DNA of 64,000 nt from an uncultured bacterium (GTDB lineage Bacteria; Verrucomicrobiota; Verrucomicrobiia; CAIQCK01). Location of the stretch: contig CAIQCK010000125.1 in the NCBI GenBank assembly GCA_903870275.1, positions 17,199-81,198 on the forward strand. The letters are read 5' to 3'. This document shows, piece after piece, positions 49,960 through 59,762 of the stretch. How positions within the stretch are numbered: the stretch's first letter is position 1; the number at the start of each line of letters is the position of its first letter. A program made the translations under genes and the position numbers. The notes under the pieces are model-generated. The model searched no databases. It was not told the origin of the DNA and saw only the letters and a program-made list of their open reading frames with translations.

Positions 49960-52900
49960 TCAGTCGGCGGAAAGTTCCTTGATGCGAAGGTTGCGGAAGG
50001 TGACCCCGCCGCCGGTTCCCAACAGAACGATGGGGCCGGCTTTGACCTCCTCATCTGCAACCGAACCGCTGGACTCGTGCAACCGGCGCGCATCAATCAC
50101 CTTCTTGCCGTTGAGAATGACCGTAACGATGTCGCCGACGAATTTCACGTAAAGCGCCTGCCAGGTGTCAGCCGTCTTGCTCGTGTTTTTGGTGGGCGCG
50201 AGCAACTCAGACACGCTGCCGCTGCATGTCTTGGAGGGCGCCATGCCCATGTCGTCCAGCATTGGAATCCGGTAAAGCCCGCGCAACAGCACGCCGCTGC
50301 GCCCATGACGGGCGATTTGATACTCGCAATAGAACTCGAAGTTGCCGAACGCGTCTTTCGTCGCGAGATCGTCGCTGGGCGGGGTGTTGATCATCGAACT
50401 GCGCCGCACGCGCCAGCCGTTCGGCCTGGAAAGCGAGCGTGGTTTCCATCCGGTCATGACCTTGCCGTCGAAAAGTGGTTTGAAGTCGGCCGCCTTCTTC
50501 ACGACGCGGCCGATGGTCGCAGGAACCATGGTGGCCACCTCCGCGCGTTTCCAGAACGCAGCCACCGGCACGTCGTTGATTTTGGCGAGCGTAGGAATCC
50601 CCCGCAGAACGGGCCCGTCGCGCGCCAGCACGAAATCGCAGTGGAGTTCCCGTAACGGCATGCCCTTGAGGGGTGAGAGGCCGGCGATCATGGTGTTGTT
50701 GCACCACAACACCGCCAGCGGTATGCCGGCCAGCGCCGAGATGTCTTCAATGGGTGTGTCGTTGATGCTCAACGTGGTCAGGCGCATTCCGCTCAGCGGC
50801 GTGAGGTCCTTCACCTGCGTGCCGCCACAACTCAGCGACGTCAACGGCATGTCTTTGAGCGGCGACAGATCGTGAAGCTGCGGATTGCCGTGGCAAGCCA
50901 GCCAGGTCAGCGCCATCCCGCTTAGCGCCGACAAATCTGTCAGCGCGCCCTGTTCGTTGGGTTTCGCCGGCGCAAGCACGAGTCTCTTGAGACGCTTGAG
51001 CGTCTTGAGGGGCACCAGGTCGCTTACGCCCACGGTGGGGACCAACGTGCCCGTCGTCGAAATCGAAAGCTCGGTCACGGCGCCGTTCTCGATCTTGTAG
51101 CTCGCCTTGCCGTCGAAACCGGGATTGAGCTCCTGGAGCCTTGCTGCAACGCGACGGACCTGCTCCTGCGGCGGCAGCGAGGCGACCGCATCGGCAAACG
51201 CCTCATCCGTCATCGGCTTCGCGTTTGTGGCAGCGCCTGAAGGCACATCGAGCACGATCTCACGATTCCCGGCTTTGGCCAGCGTCGTGTGAGGAGCCAT
51301 TTGGTTGTCGGCGGGTGAAGGCGTGTTGGACGCTTTCGTGTCCGCGGGTGCAGTGGGTCTCGGCAGCGGCTTTGGCAGCGCGGCAGGTTCTGTCCTTGGC
51401 TTTGGCGCAGGCGGCTTCGACATGGAAGCTGGCGGCGCATAGGTCGTCGTGCCCGGCTTGGTGGTGGCGCGCGCAACCTCGCGGTGCGGCGGCGCAGTTT
51501 GTGCCAACGGTGTGACGCGCGAAGAAGAATACTCCGTGCGCCGCACTTCTTGCGGGAGAGACTGGACCGGCGGCTTTTTCCAGGGCGCCCATACGAGCAA
51601 ACCTCCGAGCAGAACCACCGCGGCGATTCCAGCGCTGACGAACAGCGGCTTCCAGTTCCGTGCCGCCGGCTCCGCCTCGGTTTCGTCTTCGTCTGGCTCA
51701 TCCTCGTCCGCCGTGGGTGTGGCGGCGGCTTTCTCCGGCAGGGGTGGGGAGACGACTTTGACGCGCTTGAACTCCTCGCGTATTTTCACGATCTCGGCGA
51801 GCAACTCCTCGTAGTCTTGAGGCCGGTCACGGCGCGATTTGGCGAGCATCCGGTCCATCAGCTTGGCGAGCGAGGCAGGACAGCTCGGCCACGCTTTGAG
51901 AATCGCCGGTGGCGGATTGCTGTTGTGCTTTGCCTGAATCGTCGTCGGATTGTCGCCACTGTAAGGCGTCTGGCCCGTCAGCATATGATAGAGCAGGCAC
52001 CCAAGGCTGTAGATGTCCGCGCGACAATCCAGTTCCTTCACGCCGCGCGCTTGTTCGGGACTCATGTAATGCGGCGAACCCACCGCCGGGATGTTCTGAT
52101 CCGCCGCGCCAGGCTCTGCCTCCATGATTTTCGCCAGACCGAAATCGCCTATTTTCACCGTGCGGTCATTGGTAAGGATGATGTTGTCAGGGGTGACTGC
52201 GCGGTGCGCCAGCCCGGTCGTGGTCCATGCGTGCTGGAGCGCCTGGGCCGCGTAGAACGCGATGGCAAGAGCCTCGCGCGGTTGCAGTTGGCCGCGCCGC
52301 TCCAGCCGCTGGCGCAACGTCCGGCCCTCGACGAACTCGCTGGCGATGTAGCACGCGCCGTCGGCCTCGCCTGCCGCGTAAACCCGCACGATGTTGTCGT
52401 GGCTGAGACGGATGACGGCGGCCATCTCGCGTTTGAATCGCTCGACGAAATCGGCGTCCCGGCTGAAACGCTGCGTCAGGACCTTGAGCGCAACGATGCG
52501 TCTTGTCGTTGTTTCGAGCGCCTCGTAATCCACGCCCATGTCGTTCCGACCCAGTTTGGCTAGGAACGTGTAGCCGGCAAACTGGCGGCTTTCAGTGTTC
52601 GTCTGGACGGTGGCGCGCGGTTGAGTCGCCCGCTTGACTTCGTCGCGCACCTCCAGGAGTTCCTTGATCAGGTCGTCGTAGCTCTGATGCCGGTTGCCGG
52701 GCTGCTTGGCCATCATTTTTCCCAGCCATCGCTCCAGCGAAGCCGGGCACGCCGGCAAGGTTTTTGTGACGCTCCGCGGCGGGTCGCCGGCGTGTTTCGC
52801 CAGCAGCGTCTTCGCATCGCTGCCCTCATAAGGCGTCTTGCCGGTCAGCATGTGGTGGAGCACACAGCCGAGGCTGTAAATATCCGCCCGGAAATCCACC

Positions 52901-53442
52901 TCGCCCGCCGCCGCTTGTTCTGGCGCTGTGTAATGCGGCAACCCTGTCCGCGATCCGGCGGGCGGTTTCGCAATCCCCAAGTCATTGAGTTTTACGTCGC
53001 CGTTCGCCAGGACAAAAATATTCTCCGGCCTGATATCCAGATGCGCCAGCTTCAGTTTGCTCCACCCGTAGGAAAGCGCGCGCGCCGCATAAAACACGAT
53101 GGCGAGAGATTCACGCGCATCCAGCCGGCCTCGCCGCTCAAGCCGCTTGCACAGCAGCTCGCCTTCCACGAACTCGGTGGCCACGTAGTGCGCCCCAGCG
53201 TGTTCGCCAACAGAGTGGATTTGAACGATGTTCGGATGACTGATGCCTGCGACCGCAGTGGCATCGCGTTTGAATCGGGCAACGTAATCCGGGTCCGCCG
53301 CCAGTTCCGACGACAGCACTTTCAGCGCCACGAGCCGGTCGAGTTTCGGCTGGCGCGCTTTATAGACCGCGCCCATGCCACCCTGGCCGAGCTTGGCAAT
53401 GATTTCGTAGCCCGCAAAAACTTGGCCTGTAAGTTCCGCCAC
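49960..53442 (-). CDS. Receptor-like Ser/Thr kinase: kinase + pseudokinase + TM + leucine-rich region + DUF1080
   Basis: 1160 residues; GTG start at 53442 after GAGGAG. Kinase 1 (about 10-265): glycine loop LGQGGMG 18-24, K41, HLD 134-136 with N141, DLG 154-156, so all catalytic residues are present, in variant motifs. Kinase 2 (about 290-545): glycine loop degenerate (LGRNDMG 297-303), K320 and DFG 433-435 kept, but HRD reads H413-R-A415 (GCA at 52198-52200), i.e. the catalytic Asp is lost, so it is predicted to be a pseudokinase. A membrane segment lies near 600-625 (SAGIAAVVLLGGLLVW), then a Pro-rich linker, leucine-rich repeats (about 830-960, LTDLSALSGM units) and a C-terminal DUF1080 domain (about 985-1158, FKPLFDGKVMTGWKP). 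Cytosolic kinases with an external sensor are predicted. Confidence 0.92.
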   Translation of the reverse strand: MAELTGQVFAGYEIIAKLGQGGMGAVYKARQPKLDRLVALKVLSSELAADPDYVARFKRDATAVAGISHPNIVQIHSVGEHAGAHYVATEFVEGELLCKRLERRGRLDARESLAIVFYAARALSYGWSKLKLAHLDIRPENIFVLANGDVKLNDLGIAKPPAGSRTGLPHYTAPEQAAAGEVDFRADIYSLGCVLHHMLTGKTPYEGSDAKTLLAKHAGDPPRSVTKTLPACPASLERWLGKMMAKQPGNRHQSYDDLIKELLEVRDEVKRATQPRATVQTNTESRQFAGYTFLAKLGRNDMGVDYEALETTTRRIVALKVLTQRFSRDADFVERFKREMAAVIRLSHDNIVRVYAAGEADGACYIASEFVEGRTLRQRLERRGQLQPREALAIAFYAAQALQHAWTTTGLAHRAVTPDNIILTNDRTVKIGDFGLAKIMEAEPGAADQNIPAVGSPHYMSPEQARGVKELDCRADIYSLGCLLYHMLTGQTPYSGDNPTTIQAKHNSNPPPAILKAWPSCPASLAKLMDRMLAKSRRDRPQDYEELLAEIVKIREEFKRVKVVSPPLPEKAAATPTADEDEPDEDETEAEPAARNWKPLFVSAGIAAVVLLGGLLVWAPWKKPPVQSLPQEVRRTEYSSSRVTPLAQTAPPHREVARATTKPGTTTYAPPASMSKPPAPKPRTEPAALPKPLPRPTAPADTKASNTPSPADNQMAPHTTLAKAGNREIVLDVPSGAATNAKPMTDEAFADAVASLPPQEQVRRVAARLQELNPGFDGKASYKIENGAVTELSISTTGTLVPTVGVSDLVPLKTLKRLKRLVLAPAKPNEQGALTDLSALSGMALTWLACHGNPQLHDLSPLKDMPLTSLSCGGTQVKDLTPLSGMRLTTLSINDTPIEDISALAGIPLAVLWCNNTMIAGLSPLKGMPLRELHCDFVLARDGPVLRGIPTLAKINDVPVAAFWKRAEVATMVPATIGRVVKKAADFKPLFDGKVMTGWKPRSLSRPNGWRVRRSSMINTPPSDDLATKDAFGNFEFYCEYQIARHGRSGVLLRGLYRIPMLDDMGMAPSKTCSGSVSELLAPTKNTSKTADTWQALYVKFVGDIVTVILNGKKVIDARRLHESSGSVADEEVKAGPIVLLGTGGGVTFRNLRIKELSAD

Positions 53443-53569
53443 GGCGACTCCTCTATTTAATCGCCAAGTCTAACGTTACAAAGCGCCGGGTCAAGCGTCA
53501 CGTCGGTCGCTGACAAAGATTCGTTCGATGCTGGTGACGATTGGGTGCGGGCTTGGTAGAATCAGGCGC

Positions 53570-54535
53570 ATGAGTTTCAGCACGACCCTCATTCTGGCTG
53601 TGCTGCTGCTGGCGCACGCCGCAGCGGCCCAAACCGTGGAGTTGATCGATGATGGCGCTTTTGAGCGCGGGCTTCGGGTGAAGGATCGTGCCGGCACGCA
53701 GCACGCGATCACATGGAACACGAATGCCGCACCGCCGGTCTGGGTGACGGCACAGCATCACAGCAAGAGCTCGTTTGCCGACAAGGCGTTTCAGAACTTC
53801 ACCACGAACGGGTTCTCGTTCAAAGACGATTATCAAACACTGACCATCCACCCGGCGAAGGAGGATGCGGATTTCACATGCGGTGTGAACGGCAATAGCG
53901 AGTTTGGCGGCGAATTGCGTGCGCAGGGCGATCCGTGGCCGCATCTTTATCTGGAGCAGCGCATCAGCAACCCGCAGGGCCACCTGGGTGCCGGATCTCC
54001 CACGCTCGCCGACATCGAGAAACTTAACTTTGCTGTGCGCGTCAAACTGCTCTGCGACAGGAAAAAGACCGGCCCGACATACAGCCGCCATCTGCACGCC
54101 GCGCAATACGTGTCCTTCTTCACCATCCAAAACCTCAACCTCAAATCCAAGGGGTTTGGTGATTACTACTGGTTCGGCGTCGCGCTCTATGACGATCGGA
54201 AGGCCGTCACGGTCTTGTACGCCGCGCAAGACCGAAGTTCGGCGAAGAAAAAGGGCACTGACAAGTTCATCTACGACATCGGGATCAGGCCGTTTACGGA
54301 CAAGGTCGTGGCCGCAGGCGAATGGGTTTCGGTGGAAGGCGATCTGATGCCGCACATCGTCGCCGGACTCCAGGAATGCTGGCGGCGCGGCCATCTGGCG
54401 AATTCGCAGGATTTGGCTGATTACCGGATCGGTGGCTGCGTCATCGGATGGGAAGTCACCGGCTTGAATGATGTCGCCATCGCGGTCAAGGGGTTGAGGG
54501 CAACCGCTGCGCTCAAACCCCGTCGTAGCCCGTGA
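53570..54535 (+). CDS. Secreted protein of unknown function
   Basis: 321 residues with a clear signal peptide (MSFSTTLILAVLLLAHAAAA, cleavage after AAA). The mature part is rich in beta strands and aromatic residues (FGDYYWFGVALYDD, VHIVAGL-type segments), as in lectin-like or glycoside-hydrolase-like jelly rolls, but no motif was recognised. The start at 53570 was chosen because the signal peptide begins there. It is divergent from the kinase gene, and the metzincin-like gene follows 119 bases later on the same strand. Confidence 0.7.
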   Translation: MSFSTTLILAVLLLAHAAAAQTVELIDDGAFERGLRVKDRAGTQHAITWNTNAAPPVWVTAQHHSKSSFADKAFQNFTTNGFSFKDDYQTLTIHPAKEDADFTCGVNGNSEFGGELRAQGDPWPHLYLEQRISNPQGHLGAGSPTLADIEKLNFAVRVKLLCDRKKTGPTYSRHLHAAQYVSFFTIQNLNLKSKGFGDYYWFGVALYDDRKAVTVLYAAQDRSSAKKKGTDKFIYDIGIRPFTDKVVAAGEWVSVEGDLMPHIVAGLQECWRRGHLANSQDLADYRIGGCVIGWEVTGLNDVAIAVKGLRATAALKPRRSP

Positions 54536-54654
54536 CAATTTACAGGTTTCGACAATGGTACGAGCATCTGGGCAATCGTCAGATCCGTGGGTTCATGATC
54601 AGCAGTGAACGCTTTTGGTAGACAGCGAGAAACATCAAGACAGCTTCAACGACA

Positions 54655-56070
54655 ATGCGCATTGGAATCAAAATCCCCATCAGTCTTCCATCTTGCGTCT
54701 GTGCGACGCTGTTGGGAATTATTGGCATCGCTCTGGCCGATAACGCGCCACCGCCCATCCGTGTAGTCTATTTTGTCCCTGCCGACCGTCAGCCGCTGAA
54801 AAATTATGCGGAACGTTGCGACCGGGTGATGAAGCATGTGCAGGCGTTCTACCGCACTGGCATGGAGAAGCTCGGTTATGGGCCACGCACATTTTTCCTC
54901 GAAACGGATGCCGCCGGGAAACTGAAACTGCACATGGTTCAGGGCGCGCTTCCAGCCAGGGAATACGGTCGTAATGACGGAGGCAAGGTGAGAGGGGAGG
55001 TTAAGAAAGCTCTGGCCGAAGAGACTATCGACGCGGACAAAGAAACGCTGGTGATTTTCCAGGTGCTGTTGGATTGGGTGGATGGCAAGGCTGTGGAAGT
55101 CGGTCCGTTCGTTGGCGGCGGCAATCATCTGCACGGCACAGGTTACTTCTACGATGACGAGCGGCTCGATCCCAACCTGCTGCCGTCCAAGAAGAGCGGC
55201 GGCTACTACGGCGGTCCGTGTTCCATCGGCCAGTTCAACACGCATTACATCGGCGGCATTGCGCACGAGATGGGACACGCCTTCGGCTTGCCGCACGATC
55301 ACGAAATTCCTTTCACCAAAAATCAGGAACGCTCGCTCATGGGCGCGGGCAACCACACCTACGGCCAGGAGCTGCGCGGAGAAGGTCCGGGAACCTTTCT
55401 GACGCTCGCCAGCGGCACGCGACTGCTCTATACGCGTGCATTCGTCGGCGATTTGAAAGACGCAGCCGTCCACCCCCAATGCCGCCTGACGCAGTTTTCA
55501 GCCGTCGCCAAGCCGTGGCAACTCACGTTGAACGGACGCGTGTCCGCCGCCATCCCGGCGCACGCTGTCATTGTCTACAACGATCCAGTCGCTGTGAAGG
55601 GAGATTACGACGCCATCGGCTGGACGTGCAGGGTGGGGAAAGACGGCACGTTTCAGATTAATATCCCCGGGCTGAAAGCAGAAGCCTACGATTTGCGCCT
55701 GACCGTGTGCCACTCCAACGGCGCGGCCACCGTTCTGCCTTTCTCCTACAGCGTCAGTAGTGACGGCATGGCCGATGTTGGTGACTTCGATGCGGCGATG
55801 GCCAAGTCTTCCGAACCAATCGCAGGACGCTGGCAGTGGTCTCCGCCCGATCAGGTAGTGACGCTCCACTCGAATGGCGACGCCAAGAGCAGCTACGGCG
55901 GTCGCGGCCATTGGAAGCTGATGGACCGGGACAAGAGGACCTATGAAATCCGCTGGGAAGCAGGTTTCCTGGACAAGCTCACCCTCTCTGTCGATGGGAC
56001 AGTTCTCTCAAGAACAATTCAGTATGGCGCCCAAGGTCCAGGTTTCACCAAGATGATGTCGGCAAAATAG
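54655..56070 (+). CDS. Secreted metzincin-like zinc metalloprotease
   Basis: 471 residues with a signal peptide (cleavage near IALA, about residue 28). The extended zinc motif H204-E-M-G-H208-A-F-G211-L-P-H214-D215 fits HExxHxxGxxHD of metzincins. A Met-turn candidate is SLMGAGNH. The C-terminal part (about 330-470) is beta-rich (LRLTVCHSNGAATVL and GHWKLMDRDKRTYEIRW). Overall family is not recognised; similar proteins occur in Planctomycetes and Verrucomicrobia. Probably degrades extracellular protein. Confidence 0.8.
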   Translation: MRIGIKIPISLPSCVCATLLGIIGIALADNAPPPIRVVYFVPADRQPLKNYAERCDRVMKHVQAFYRTGMEKLGYGPRTFFLETDAAGKLKLHMVQGALPAREYGRNDGGKVRGEVKKALAEETIDADKETLVIFQVLLDWVDGKAVEVGPFVGGGNHLHGTGYFYDDERLDPNLLPSKKSGGYYGGPCSIGQFNTHYIGGIAHEMGHAFGLPHDHEIPFTKNQERSLMGAGNHTYGQELRGEGPGTFLTLASGTRLLYTRAFVGDLKDAAVHPQCRLTQFSAVAKPWQLTLNGRVSAAIPAHAVIVYNDPVAVKGDYDAIGWTCRVGKDGTFQINIPGLKAEAYDLRLTVCHSNGAATVLPFSYSVSSDGMADVGDFDAAMAKSSEPIAGRWQWSPPDQVVTLHSNGDAKSSYGGRGHWKLMDRDKRTYEIRWEAGFLDKLTLSVDGTVLSRTIQYGAQGPGFTKMMSAK

Positions 56071-56420
56071 GTGGAGCAACTCTTGCACTCGACCCGCCGC
56101 TTCCTAATTTAAGCGGGTCCGTTTGCCTGAGCCTTCAGCAACCATCACCAACCAGCAACCGCTGAACGGGTTTGCTTTTTCGTCATCTTGAGTCATCTTC
56201 AGGCAGCGCAAGTTTTGGCAAAAATGTTGCGAGTTCTTTCGTCGAGTGCCGTTTGCTTTTCATCTGGATCCTTCTCTTTGCCCGGATTAACGCATCAGTT
56301 GGCCCGAGAATGCGAGGTCGCGTCAGGGCTTTAACGGCGTCGTTGTGGACTATGAATTTCGATTTCTTGTAAAACGCGGGGAGTGAAATCGCCAATCGGT
56401 GAATGTGACGGAGACATCAA
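56071..56420. other. 350-base spacer with a hairpin
   Basis: Between the metzincin gene and the redoxin gene. A 7-base stem GACCCGC (56091-56097) / GCGGGTC (56113-56119) lies just after the metzincin stop and may be a weak terminator. The rest shows no credible gene. Confidence 0.5.
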
Positions 56421-57608
56421 ATGAAACGAACCTTATTGCTCACCCTCACCGCCTTGCTGCTGGTGCCGCTCGACGCGCTGCACGCTGCCCAGTTGTCTGA
56501 GAAGAACGAAATTCACACGCTCGCCATTGGCGACCCGGCGCCCGAGTTCGCGCTGCCGGGCATTGATGGCCAGACGCACCGACTCGCCGACTATAATCAG
56601 GCGCGGGTGTTGATGATCGCGTTCATTTCCAATCACTGTCCCGACTCGCACGCCGCCGAGGGTCGCATCCGGCAACTTGTTGCCGACTTGAAGGGGAAAA
56701 GTTTTGCCCTCATTGCCATCAACCCCAACAACCCCGACGGCCTCAGTCTTGATGAACTGGGTTACTCGAAATACAACGACGGTTTCGATGACATGAAAAA
56801 ATACGCCGCCGAGCAGGGTTTCACTTTCCCCTACCTCTACGATGGCGAGACGCAGGCGACGGCCAGGGCCTACGGCTGCCTCGCCACGCCGCACGTGTTC
56901 ATTTTCGATGCCGAGAGGAAACTGCGTTACAAAGGACAGTTTGATGACTCGCGCTTTGCCGATCCAGCCACCGTGAAATCGCCGGACGCCCGCAATGCCC
57001 TCGACGCGCTGTTCGCCAGCCAGCCGGTGCCCGTTGCGGTGACCAAACCGCACGGTTGTTCGACCAAGTGGCTGACCAAGAAAACGGCGGTCGCAGCCAA
57101 AACCGAGAAGTGGGACAAGACGCCGGTGGACGTGGAACCGATCGACACTGCCGGCGTGGCGGCGCTCCGCAAAAACGGCACGGCCAAGGTTCGCCTTTTC
57201 AACGTGTGGGCCACCGGGTGTGGGCCGTGTCGGGCGGAGTTCCCGGAGCTGGTCCGGACAGCGCGAAAATTCGGTCTGCGGGATTTCGAACTCATCACTC
57301 TCAGCACCGACGATCCGCAGGACACCGCGAAGGTCAGGAAGTTTCTGGAAAAGCACGGTGCTGGCCTGCTGGACCGGCTCAAACCCTCGCTGAAGGCGGA
57401 GGGCCGCAAAACCAACAGCTACCTGTATCGCGGCGCGGATGTGAACGAATTGATGAAGGTACTCGATCCCGAGTGGCCCGGTGGGATTCCGCACTCGGTG
57501 CTGGTCGCGCCCGACGGCAAAATCATCTGGCGCCACAACGGTCTGGTGAACGGCGACGAGTTGCGCGCCAAGGTGCTGGAGTACATGGGCCCATATTACA
57601 AACCATGA
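56421..57608 (+). CDS. Secreted double-redoxin (peroxiredoxin-like + TlpA-like) protein
   Basis: 395 residues with a signal peptide (residues 1-23). Domain 1 (about 30-200) is AhpC/TSA-like, with the position of the peroxidatic Cys occupied in NHCPDSH (C73, followed by D and S76 instead of a second Cys). Domain 2 (about 235-390) is a TlpA-like thioredoxin with a classical C267-G-P-C270. The pairing suggests that the second domain reduces the first or shared substrates. Periplasmic. The stop overlaps the ATG of a degenerate downstream gene fragment. Confidence 0.88.
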   Translation: MKRTLLLTLTALLLVPLDALHAAQLSEKNEIHTLAIGDPAPEFALPGIDGQTHRLADYNQARVLMIAFISNHCPDSHAAEGRIRQLVADLKGKSFALIAINPNNPDGLSLDELGYSKYNDGFDDMKKYAAEQGFTFPYLYDGETQATARAYGCLATPHVFIFDAERKLRYKGQFDDSRFADPATVKSPDARNALDALFASQPVPVAVTKPHGCSTKWLTKKTAVAAKTEKWDKTPVDVEPIDTAGVAALRKNGTAKVRLFNVWATGCGPCRAEFPELVRTARKFGLRDFELITLSTDDPQDTAKVRKFLEKHGAGLLDRLKPSLKAEGRKTNSYLYRGADVNELMKVLDPEWPGGIPHSVLVAPDGKIIWRHNGLVNGDELRAKVLEYMGPYYKP

Positions 57609-58002
57609 CAAGTCAACCCGCGACAAACGCGTTGTGGTATGCGCTCGGCTCCTGCCTGCTCGGCAAAGACGACACACTCAACAACGCGTGCTTCTTCTTC
57701 TCCGGGGAGGCAGGGTATGGCGCGAGGGACTGGTGGTCTGACGAATGACCGTATCGACCTCGGCAAGGCCGCCGGGCCATACCACGTGATCGCGCGGGAC
57801 GGCGCCAATGTTTACTGGCGCGAGTTTGCGAAGAGATACGTATACGTCAACCCGACCGTCACGAACGCGGCGGCCATCGTGCTGCCAGCGGCCTGCAAGG
57901 AGTTGACTCACGACAGTCTCAAGAAGCCTGTCGCAGACTTGGCGGAGACGCAGACACTCGACCTCTAGGTTCACCAACGTGGCCATCCTGTTGAAGAAGT
58001 AG
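57605..58002 (+). pseudogene. Degenerate C-terminal fragment of a secreted protein, frameshifted
   Basis: Three reading frames continue one another in sequence: ALWYALGSCLLGKDD...CFFFSGEAGYG in the first, NDRIDLGKAAGPYHVIARDG...TQTLDL in the second, and FTNVAILLKK before a stop at 58000-58002 in the third. The pieces have the character of the beta-rich C-terminus of putative glycoside-hydrolase-like secreted proteins; this identity is tentative. At least two frame changes (near 57740 and 57965) break the gene, and no N-terminal part is present. Confidence 0.65.
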
Positions 58003-58290
58003 TCCGCATGAGAAGTCGTGATCAACGCCTTGAAGGGATAAAAACGTTTTGCCTGCCCCAGAGTGACCGCTTGACTTGCCTGCCGCCCTGTTTAAGAATG
58101 CTGCGGTAGATGTTTGAGTCTTGCGAAACGGTAGAGACATTCGCCGAACTCGTTTAAGGACTTGCTGTCCGTCTTGGTTGGTTTTGATTTGGTTGGAAAC
58201 CAAGTCTTAACCAAGGTTGCAAGAATGGGTTGCAAGTCAAAAACAGCAGGCTTGAAAACGCCAAGACTTTAGCCTGTTTTTACAGTGGTT

Positions 58291-58366
58291 GGGGCGGTAG
58301 CTCAGCTGGTAGAGCTGCGGCCTTTTAAGCCGTCGGTCCTGGGTTCGAGTCCCAGCCGCCCCACCA
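58291..58366 (+). tRNA. tRNA-Lys (UUU)
   Basis: Complete cloverleaf: acceptor GGGGCGG/CCGCCCC, D-arm GCTC/GAGC, anticodon stem GCGGC/GCCGT with loop CTTTTAA (anticodon TTT), T-arm with GGTTCGAGTC, discriminator A and encoded CCA (58364-58366). Confidence 0.97.
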
Positions 58367-58374
58367 TTTCACCC

Positions 58375-59532
58375 TCACTCCAGTTCCTCGAAAGCGCCGA
58401 CGGCCGGTGCAGGAACACGGATGACCGCGGCGGTTTGAAGCAGTTGACGGCGGCCCCGCTCGAATAACGCATCCAGTCGTTTCTTCAACAGACGCGGGGC
58501 GCGCCCGTAATCGTTGGAACGGCGCGCGACTTCGATGAAGAACTGCACGGCCTTCTGCATGTCGCCAACGTCCACGTATTCCTCGCGGATGTGTTCGCCG
58601 GGGCCGAGGTTGTGGTAGTTGCCCATCGCAAGGCATGCGGCGCCGGCCCGGTAGCCGCTGTGGCAGAAAACCGTGCTCTCGCAGGTGCCGCCATCCATTA
58701 GTCGGCGCTGAAACGTAAACCGCCGGTCCGCTCGCGCCACGCGCGCCGCCATTTCCTCCAGAAACATCGTCACGCGCGAATCAAACGTTGTCGCCCGGTC
58801 GCCAACGCGGATTATCGGGCCTTGGCCCATCGGCGCGTGTGGCAACTCCTTGCTGCTCTCCACGCTGATGACGATGGCCGACTGCGGGATCAGCCGGGAA
58901 CGCATCAGTCCCATCGCGCCGTGAAAACCGGCTTCCTCGGCGCGAGTGAACACAGCGTAGGCGCTGGCCGACGCGCGCGATTGTGCCAGTTCGTCCAGCA
59001 TGGCCAGCAACACCACGCATCCCGCGAGGTCGTCGCAGGCGCGCGACCAGATCACGCGGTGATTGGTCTTTACCGGCGCGAGGTCCCACATGCCGAAGTC
59101 GCCGCGGCGGACCGCGCCCTTGAGCCGAAGCCGCACCAACTTCTCCTTTTTCCAGTCCACGTCCGGAACCGACCAGATCGTCGCGCGCTGCTCGCCGTCC
59201 GCGCCGAACATCCGCACTCGTCCGCCCGTCCGGAAGTATTGACGCGGCACGCTGCCGAGAAACCGTGTCATGACAAACCCGCCCGCAGCGTCCTCCACTG
59301 CTTCGAAGCCGGGGTGGTCCATGTGCGCCACGAAGGCGACCGGCCGATGGCCGCGCCCGCGGCGGTAGCCGACGATCAAGTTGCCGAATTTATCCGTGCG
59401 CACCCGCAAGCCGCGGGCGATGGCGAACTCGCGGATGAATTGCGCGACACGCTCCTCGTGGAAAGGCGCAGTGGGAAGGCTGAGAAGCCGCCGCGCAAGT
59501 GAGAGCAGTTGGTTTCGGCGCACGGCGCGCAC
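58375..59532 (-). CDS. M42/M20-like zinc aminopeptidase
   Basis: 385 residues if the GTG at 59532 is used; an ATG at 59685 is further upstream but the extra codons look non-coding and neither start has a good ribosome-binding site. The di-metal ligands can be followed: AHMDHPG, then RACDDLAG (bridging Asp), then RAEEAGFHGA (catalytic Glu), then SVESSKE and the late His in FCHSGYR. The pattern is closest to M42 glutamyl aminopeptidase/cellulase-like cytosolic peptidases. It starts 9 bases after tRNA-Lys but on the opposite strand. Confidence 0.82.
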   Translation of the reverse strand: MRAVRRNQLLSLARRLLSLPTAPFHEERVAQFIREFAIARGLRVRTDKFGNLIVGYRRGRGHRPVAFVAHMDHPGFEAVEDAAGGFVMTRFLGSVPRQYFRTGGRVRMFGADGEQRATIWSVPDVDWKKEKLVRLRLKGAVRRGDFGMWDLAPVKTNHRVIWSRACDDLAGCVVLLAMLDELAQSRASASAYAVFTRAEEAGFHGAMGLMRSRLIPQSAIVISVESSKELPHAPMGQGPIIRVGDRATTFDSRVTMFLEEMAARVARADRRFTFQRRLMDGGTCESTVFCHSGYRAGAACLAMGNYHNLGPGEHIREEYVDVGDMQKAVQFFIEVARRSNDYGRAPRLLKKRLDALFERGRRQLLQTAAVIRVPAPAVGAFEELE

Positions 59533-59762
59533 TATACTGACAGATAATTTTAACGCAATCGAAACTTTGCGACGCGCTTTGCGACAGGCGCATTTTGTGT
59601 TTTTACAGAGCCAGCTTCCATTCGTTCCGCCAAATCCGTTCAAAAACCAGGATGCGCCCAGCCAACTGCGAGCGAGCCGTTTCATCTTGCGCTTCGGCGC
59701 GGGGCAGCGTAGCGTGCCAGACTTTCGCCAGCCCGTGGGTGGCGTTCAAACCAAAGGAAACA

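Noticed and set aside
56183..56395. 70-codon minus-strand ORF in the redoxin upstream spacer
   Set aside because: No ribosome-binding site, no recognisable domain and composition typical of a chance frame.
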